A DNA stretch of 64,000 nt from the NCBI GenBank assembly GCA_008729055.1, contig SDUX01000010.1, forward strand, positions 3,611,090 through 3,675,089, in the 5' to 3' direction. Positions 58,697 to 64,000 of this stretch are shown in pieces. The notes beneath the pieces were generated by a model. It saw only the letters and a list, made by a program, of their open reading frames with translations, ran no database searches and was not told where the DNA came from. The stretch comes from Pyropia haitanensis (taxonomy: Eukaryota; Rhodophyta; Bangiophyceae; Bangiales; Bangiaceae). Every line of letters starts with the position of its first letter. The stretch's first letter is position 1. The position numbers and the translations under genes were made by a program.

Positions 58697-60335
58697 CTAC
58701 CGGCAGCCCAGCGCGGCCAAAGAGGGAGCGACAGACGCGGACGGCTTGTGCCGCTCGCGGCACGGCCATGCCGCCCCCCTCCCCCCCCGCTGCCCCCCCC
58801 CATGGAGCGGCTCGCGCCGGTGGTGGGGGACACCGCCCGGCGCTGGGCGGCTATCCTCCCCCCCCCCGCTGTCACCTCCGCCCTCCGCATCGGCGGCCAG
58901 CCGCGCCACCGCCCGCGCGGCGAGCGCGTCCATCGCGGCCACCCACGTGGCCGCCGCCACCCGCGTCGCGGCGTCGGCCGCGGCCACGTCCGCCGCGGCC
59001 GCCGCGCCAGCGGCAGCATCATCCCCAGCGGCGGCGGCGGCGGCGGCGGCCGCCGCCGCCGCCTCAGCGGCCGCCACCGGCGCCGCGGCCGCGGCGGTGG
59101 CGGCCGCCCGTGCAACCAGCCGCTGGACGGCGGTGGTGTACCACCGCGCGACGGCGGTGGCGGTGGTGGGCGACGGCGGCAGCCCCGCGGCGGGGCGCCA
59201 GGCGGCGCCGGCGGCCACTTCGGCCGCGGGCATGAGGCGCACCGCCGCGCCCGCGGCGGCGGCGTAGGTCAACGACCCGTCGGCGGTGGCGGCCACGTCG
59301 CCCGGGGGAGGTGGGGGGCGCCGGGCGGCGGCTGGGGGTGGGGCGTTGCCGCCGCCTACGGTCGCCGCCGCGGTCGCGGATGGCGCCCGCCGCCGCCCTC
59401 GCCGTCGCGGCCGCTGCGGCGGACGCGCAGCACACGCGCCAGCAGCGGGCGGCGGTCGGCAAACCGCCCCGCTTTTTCGTGGCGCCGGCGGCGGCACACT
59501 GGACGGGCAGCCGGCGGGCTCGCCCTCCCCCGCACGCGGGCGCTCGTCCGCCGGCCGCGGCGGCAGCGGCAGCGGCAGCGTATCCCACACGCTCCCGCCC
59601 GGCGCGACAAAGCCGTACCACTCGAGCGTGGCGAGCCCCCCGTGCGGCCCGTACGCAACGGTCAGCGCGTCGCCCGCCGCGACGCGCCGCGCCACCACAA
59701 ACGCGTACGCGTCGGCGGGCGACCGTGGCGGCACCGCCACGACGGCGGCGCGCGGCGGCGAGCCGCCGCCGCCGGCAGCTGGCGGCGCGCCCGCCCCCGC
59801 CCCGCCGTCCGCCGCCGGCGCGGCGTCTTCGGCGTGGTTGAACCAGTCCGCGAGGGGCACCAGCACGCCCGCGCCGGCGCCCCACGGCACGCCCATCGCA
59901 CGGGAGGTGGCCGCGGCGAGCGCCCAGCAGACGCCGCGGCGGCACCCCCCCCCCCCCCCCCGCCAGACGTTGCCGCGGCAGCGGCAACGAGGCGCGGGTG
60001 CCGGCTGGCGAGTGCCGCGGCGGCCGCGGCGGTGTGCCGCCGCGCGGCGGCGGCGGCGGCGAGCGCGTGGGGGTAGCCGAGCCGCGCCGCCTGCGCGGCG
60101 GTCCAGTCGCCGAGGAGCGGCGGCGGTGCCGCCGCGGCGAGTGCCGCCGCCCACCCGTGGGCGGGGTGGGTGGGGGTGGCGGCCGCCGCGAGCAGCGCCG
60201 CCGCCAGGTCCGCCACGTCTGTGATGGGGGTGGTGGCGGCGGTGGCGGGCGGCCGTGGGTTGGGTGGGGTGGCCGTCACGGGGAGGTGGGGGGGGGGGGA
60301 CACGGAGCAACGCCACCGCCCTGGCTGGCGGCATG

Positions 60336-60382
<47 letters not shown>

Positions 60383-60650
60383 TACCGCGGGCGGCGGGGG
60401 GCGCCGCCGCCCGTGGCGGGAGGGGCCCCAGCCAGTGGCGTGGCGGCACGGACAGGAGGGGCGTGCCCGCCGCGAGCGGCGCGGTCGCCACAACGCCGAC
60501 GCCGCCGGCGGCGTCGGCGGCGAGCGCGACGCCGGGGGTGGACCACCGGAGGCCAGTGGCGGCGAGCCACGCCGTGTAGCGTGACCAGGAGGGGGACGCG
60601 GGGGGTGGTGGGGGGGGGGGGGGGGGGGGCGGAGGGGGGTGGGAGGGCAT
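58697..60650 (-). CDS. SET-domain protein methyltransferase (SETD3/Rubisco LSMT-like), frame changes at C/G runs
   Basis: Read from ATG 60650 through three frames that meet at homopolymers near 60285-60298 and 59947-59961. The N-terminal SET piece is WSTPGVALAADAAGGVGVVATAPLAAGTPLLSVPPRHWLG. The iSET-like helical part has WAAALAAAAPPPLLGDW. The core piece is WALAAATSRAMG...GVLVPLADWFNHAED with the NH cofactor motif, then AYAFVVARRVAAGDALTVAYGPHGGLATLEWYGFVAPGG with the YG motif. A C-terminal region (about 59260-58890) fits the Rubis-subs-bind helical domain. These are class VII SET methyltransferases acting on non-histone lysine or histidine; Rubisco LSMT, cytochrome c Lys methyltransferase (Ctm1) and SETD3 are examples. 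The substrate cannot be told. The 3' end is uncertain because a C run near 58855 may hide an earlier stop. Confidence 0.78.
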
Positions 60651-61283
60651 CGCGTTGGGGGAAAGCGACGACGAGGGGAGAACGGAAGAGGGGAGGAGGA
60701 ACCGGAGCCCGTGTGCGAGGCACCAGGCGGGACGGATGGGGGGGTTTGGGGTGGTCTAAAGCGCCGAGGGCGGGGCGCGCTGGGCAGGCAGACCACTCGG
60801 AAACCACTCAAGCGGCAGCGGCGGCGGTGGCGGCTGTCACGCGTGAGCCCGCCAACGGCAGATCTTGGGTGCCATTCGAAGTATGTCCGTAGGGTCTGCT
60901 ACGGGGGGACACCGCCCCACGGAATGTGCGTAGCGGGTTTCTTCTTGGCCCAGGAGTACGGCATTTACATAGCAAGCATAGCACCCTCTGCTGCCTCCCG
61001 AGACAAGAAGAGCGTGAAGCGATCCACGGAGGAATAGCACACGAAGGACCTGGACGCGTAGTTCATGCCCGGCTTGAAGTGCAAACAAGAACAATATATA
61101 GTCAATAGTGCTTTTGCGAGGATAAAAAGCTTGTTCCGAGAAATTGGGTTGATCTGAATGTATATGCGTGTTTCCGGAGCGAAATAAGCTTTCCAGAAAC
61201 CGGGAACGCAGCGGCGGAGTCGCGAGGGTGGCCCATGCGTGCCGTACGGCAGCCAGATCCACTGCGATAACAAAATATGACCG
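60651..61283. other. Intergenic region upstream of the SET-domain gene
   Basis: GC falls from about 60850. No gene. TTTT at 61272-61275 (read on the minus strand) lies just past the tRNA-like element and could end its transcription. Confidence 0.45.
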
Positions 61284-61382
61284 TGAGGACTGCGAGATTC
61301 GAACTTGCGCCCCGAAAGACCAGTGCCTTAAACTTTCACGTGAAAATGCAAAAATTTACTTGGCCCACTCGGCCAACTCACC
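61284..61382 (-). tRNA. tRNA-like gene of Leu/Ser type with an interrupted D-arm (possible pseudogene)
   Basis: Read on the minus strand, a perfect A box (TGGCCGAGTGG, 61375-61365) and a good B box (AGTTCGAATCT, 61305-61295) lie in tRNA order, followed by TTTT at 61275-61272. The D-arm reads GGCCGAGTGG, then a 32-base insertion (61364-61333), then TTTAAGGC. Removing the insertion gives the standard type II D-arm GGCCGAGTGG-TTTAAGGC. After it come ACTGGTC, a CTTTCGGGG variable-arm-like stretch and the T-arm GCAAG-TTCGAAT-CTCGC (one mismatch). The acceptor stem (GGTGAGT with AGTCCTC) has two mismatches and one G-T pair. A full anticodon stem-loop is not seen between GGCAC and TGGTC, so the amino acid cannot be read. 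It is either a disrupted, intron-bearing tRNA of the kind reported in red algae, or a decayed copy. Confidence 0.5.
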
Positions 61383-62045
61383 TGAACTGGTCGCACAGGG
61401 TGGTAGACATCAACTCTTAGCCGGTCAGCCGCTCCCGGCAGTAACAGTGCCCTTCCTGGCGCCCGATATGGTCACTCCTCGCACCGGTGCCTCCATTGCG
61501 GGCGTGACGACGCCGGCTGGCGGCGGCGTGCTGGTGCGCCGCGAACCTGCCGGGGCCAGCTGCGACGGGAGTGCACAAGAGGGGCATCCGGCCAGGGGGG
61601 GGGCCGACGGTGAATAAGACAATAGCGAATGGTGACAGCGCAGGGGATGTGGGGGAGTGAACAGAAGACTCAGCTACGGGCTACGAAAGGAGTGCACTGG
61701 GGAGACGACGGCGGGGGAGGGCAGCCGCAGTACCCGTGACCGTGCAGCGGACTGTAGGCACGGAATGGCGGCAAGGACTTTGTGATCTGACGCGACCCCA
61801 CGTTGTTCCGTCTCAATCTGGACATCAAACAAACAACAATCGCCGTGTGTCTGGCTTAGTGGCTTCCGCCGCGACCCCGGCAGTCCCAGGACAGTGGCGG
61901 GCCAGTCTCGGCATGCTCCGCTCCCCCCCCGCATCCCCAAAACGCCCGGAAACAGCATCACTCACCCACTCCATCACGTCGGGAGGACGCGTCCATCACT
62001 CCCCACTCCCCCCTTTCTCCCCGCGTGGCACTACCCCCCCCCCTG
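61383..62045. other. Intergenic region
   Basis: About 660 bases between the tRNA-like element and the GNAT gene 3' end, with no motif seen. Confidence 0.45.
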
Positions 62046-62962
62046 TCAGGCGCCTCCCCCAACCCCCCCCTCCCCGATCGCCGCCGCCATCCACACCACC
62101 GACCCCGGTATGTTGAGCGTCTGGTACAGCGCCGCGAGCGGCCGCGTCGCGGTGATCGAGTAGCCCGCCGCGGCGTACAGCCGCACCGCGGGCACCATCA
62201 CCGAAAAGGTGGACAGGTGCGCGTGGCGGGCGCCGTCCGCCACGGCGGCCGCGTGGAGGGCGGTGATGAGGGCGCGGCCGACGCCACGGCGGCGGGCGGC
62301 GGGTGCTACCGCCATGCGCACCAGCTCCACGGAGTTGGGGGGGGGAGGGGGAGGGGGGGGGGGGCCGCCGCCACCACCCGCGTCGTTGGTTGCCGCCGCG
62401 GCGCCGCCGTTGGCGCCGTCGCTGTCCCCCCCGGTGGTGTCACCCGTCGTGTCGCCGCCGCTGGCCGCGCCGCCACCGCCATGCCCGCCGCCGCCGCCAC
62501 GGCCAGCCGTTCCCGCCGCCGCCGAGCCGGCCGCCCCCGTCAGCGGCTTCCCCCCCACACACCCCAGCGCCTCCCCCGTCACCGCATCCTCCGCGAGAAA
62601 AAAATACCCCCGACGTCCACGCGCGGGCTCCCCCCCCCCTCCCCCCCCCGCCCCCGCAGTGCCCAGCGCGTACGCGGCCGGCAGGTCCACCATCTCCGCC
62701 TTGACAACGGCCGCCACGTACCGGTCGAGCGCGGCGGCCAGCGTCGCGGTGGCGGCCGCGTCGAGGCCGCCATACCGCGGCGCCTCGGCCGCGACCGACG
62801 CCATGCCAGACCGGAACAGCGCGGTGACCGCCGCGGCGTCGGCGGCGGCGGCGGCGGGGGGGGACGCCCGCACGGGTCGGACGGTCACGCCCGGGGGGGG
62901 AGGGAGGGGGCGGGGGGGAGGGGGGGGGTGGCCGCCTCGGTGGCGGCGGCGTCGTTGTCCAT
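62046..62962 (-). CDS. GNAT-family N-acetyltransferase
   Basis: Starts at ATG 62962 (MDNDAAATEAATPP) and moves into the main frame at the C/G runs near 62890-62935 before GVTVRPVRASPP; stop at 62046-62048. The GNAT core is clear. 'YFFLAEDAVTGEALGCVGGKPL' is the beta2-beta4 region. 'VELVRMAVAPAARRRGVGRALITALHAAA' carries motif A, with R-R-x-G-x-G as the acetyl-CoA pyrophosphate loop. 'AHLSTFSVMVPAVRLYAAAGY' is motif B with the usual AxxLYxxxGY. A Gly/Asp/Thr-rich insertion (about 62350-62530) splits beta4 from motif A. It transfers acetyl from acetyl-CoA to an amine; the acceptor is unknown. The order and spacing resemble small metabolite or protein N-acetyltransferases. Confidence 0.85.
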
Positions 62963-63506
62963 TGGGGGGGCCGTTTGTGAGCAAGGGCGGGGAGGGGGGA
63001 GAAGGGGGGAGGGGGGGGGGTGACACGTTGGGTGCCAAGCATGTCGGACGACGACGGGGCCGAGCGGGCGGAGCGCGACGGGTGCCGGCCGCCAAATCCA
63101 CACATGCGGTCGAGGACGTTGGCATCCAGCGCGGGCCCCGCGCGAACCACGCGCGGGGAGCCCGCCGCGTGGGCCCCTCCCGGCGCGTGTGGTGCCGGCC
63201 AGCCCCTCGCCATCCGCGCGTATGCTGCGAGCCGGTACATACCCAGTACGGTGGTGTCGTCCGCATCCCCCCTATGCCCGTGTGGGCGGACGGTTGCTCC
63301 TCCACGCTTCCCCCGGAAGAGTTCCACCACCGCCAACCCCACGCGCCGGGAGCCTCGCACAACACGGAAAGCGGGGCGCCGCGGCGGGCGGCCGCCACCC
63401 CCCCACCCACCCCCCTGCCGCCAGCGCGCACCAAGGACGGCCACCGACCGCGACGCGCGGCTCGCCCCGTCGGCGGCCGCCCCCGCCGCCACACCCCCTG
63501 GCGCCG
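62963..63506. other. Spacer between GNAT and zinc-finger genes
   Basis: GC-rich. A minus-strand frame continuous with the zinc-finger gene runs through it with mixed composition ('AFRVVRGSRRVGLAVVELFRGK', 'VLGMYRLAAYARMARGW'). This could be the C-terminal part of the zinc-finger protein or simply spacer; I cannot decide. Confidence 0.35.
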
Positions 63507-63883
63507 CTACGGGTCTGCCCAAAACGCAGCGTCCCCCCCCCCCAGGGTATCCCCTACGCCCCCCCCCCCCCCCCCCCCCCCCCTCCCCAGCGTCCCCCCC
63601 CCCCCCCCCCCCCAGCGCCAGCGTCGTCCCCGGCGGCACCCCCCCCTCCGCCCCCCCCCCCCCCCCCTCTGGCGGCGGGTGTGCCAGCCGCGTGTGCCGC
63701 CGCAGGTCGGTGCTCTGCCCAAACCGCGCGCCGCACGCGCCGCACGCGTGCTCCCGGCGGCGCTCGTGGATCAGCCGCCGGTGCTTGCGCGCGTTGGAGC
63801 GCGTCGAGAAGCGGCGGTCGCACACGTCGCACCGCACCGCGGGGGGGGGGGGCGTGGGGGGGGGCGCGGGGGGCGCGCCGCCC

Positions 63884-63920
<37 letters not shown>

Positions 63921-63975
63921 TGCTGCCACCGCCGCTGCCGCTGCCGCCGCTCGCAGCCGCCGCCGTCGCCGCCAT
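63507..63975 (-). CDS. C2H2 zinc-finger protein, two fingers (3' end uncertain)
   Basis: ATG 63975 (MAATAAAASGGSGS) begins a Ser/Gly-rich N-terminus with a poly-Gly run, then two adjacent fingers: CDVCDRRFSTRSNARKHRRLIH and CGACGARFGQSTDLRRHTRLAH, both C-x2-C-x12-H-x4-H, joined by ERRREHA. After them come Gly runs encoded by C runs (63540-63665) where frame is unreliable. One frame stops at 63507, another continues leftward well beyond. The start lies 25 bases from the window edge, so further 5' exons may exist. Probably a DNA-binding regulator. Its fingers are not close copies of those in the protein at 12018-14335. Confidence 0.72.
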
Positions 63976-64000
63976 TGGCACCGCCCCCACTGCCGCCGAC

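Noticed and set aside
61334..61345. CACGTG palindrome as a G-box or E-box regulatory site
   Set aside because: It lies inside the tRNA-like element's insertion, so it is better described as part of that structure unless binding is shown.
62440..63974. One long protein joining the zinc fingers to a region overlapping the GNAT gene
   Set aside because: Its leftward part runs out of frame through the GNAT coding sequence, whose motifs are clear. The zinc-finger gene must end before it.

Overview
This window looks like nuclear DNA from a very GC-rich, compact eukaryote. Most of it is well above 65% G+C with long runs of G or C, genes are short with few GT-AG introns of about 200-550 bases, and the recognisable proteins are eukaryotic: ubiquitin, cytochrome c, TRAPPC1/Bet5, STN1, TFIP11, USP peptidase, tetraspanin, F-box and SET proteins. 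The base composition, sparse introns and malectin/TIG proteins would fit a red alga of the Porphyra/Pyropia kind. That placement is inference, since no rRNA or plastid marker is present.

Layout, left to right: the 3' part of a TFIP11-like splicing factor (1-1537, +); an Ala/Gly/Pro-rich protein (3427-5956, +); about 6 kb of repeats and lower-GC intergenic DNA; a three-finger C2H2 protein (12018-14335, +); a low-complexity zone; a tetraspanin-like protein (18403-19101, -) head to head with a short ER-type DnaJ (20107-20979, +); an F-box plus von Willebrand A protein (23021-24091, -); a secreted cysteine-repeat protein (28315-28923, +); a large Ala/Lys-rich protein (about 29583-34728, +); a secreted two-malectin/TIG/beta-propeller protein (37164-41237, +) with a decayed copy of one segment just downstream; a ubiquitin-specific peptidase (42488-44580, +); a membrane-anchored alpha/beta hydrolase (44848-46140, -); an in-frame ubiquitin-cytochrome c fusion gene (46943-48156, +); TRAPPC1 (48553-49208, -); STN1 (50214-50849, -); a low-complexity zone; a large disordered protein (55079-58309, +); a SET-domain methyltransferase (58697-60650, -); a tRNA-like gene with an interrupted D-arm (61284-61382, -); a GNAT acetyltransferase (62046-62962, -); and the start of a C2H2 protein at the right edge.

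The most striking feature is the ubiquitin-cytochrome c gene. The exon that supplies the last seven ubiquitin residues runs straight into a complete cytochrome c. No in-frame ATG stands at the start of the cytochrome part, so ubiquitin appears to take the place of its initiator Met. A deubiquitinase cut after Gly76 would release a cytochrome c starting with Gly, almost exactly like the mature animal protein.

Several genes (TFIP11, USP, SET protein, GNAT, and the large Ala-rich proteins) change reading frame exactly at G or C runs of eight or more bases. I treat these as homopolymer length errors or polymorphism rather than true breaks, so their exact ends are uncertain.
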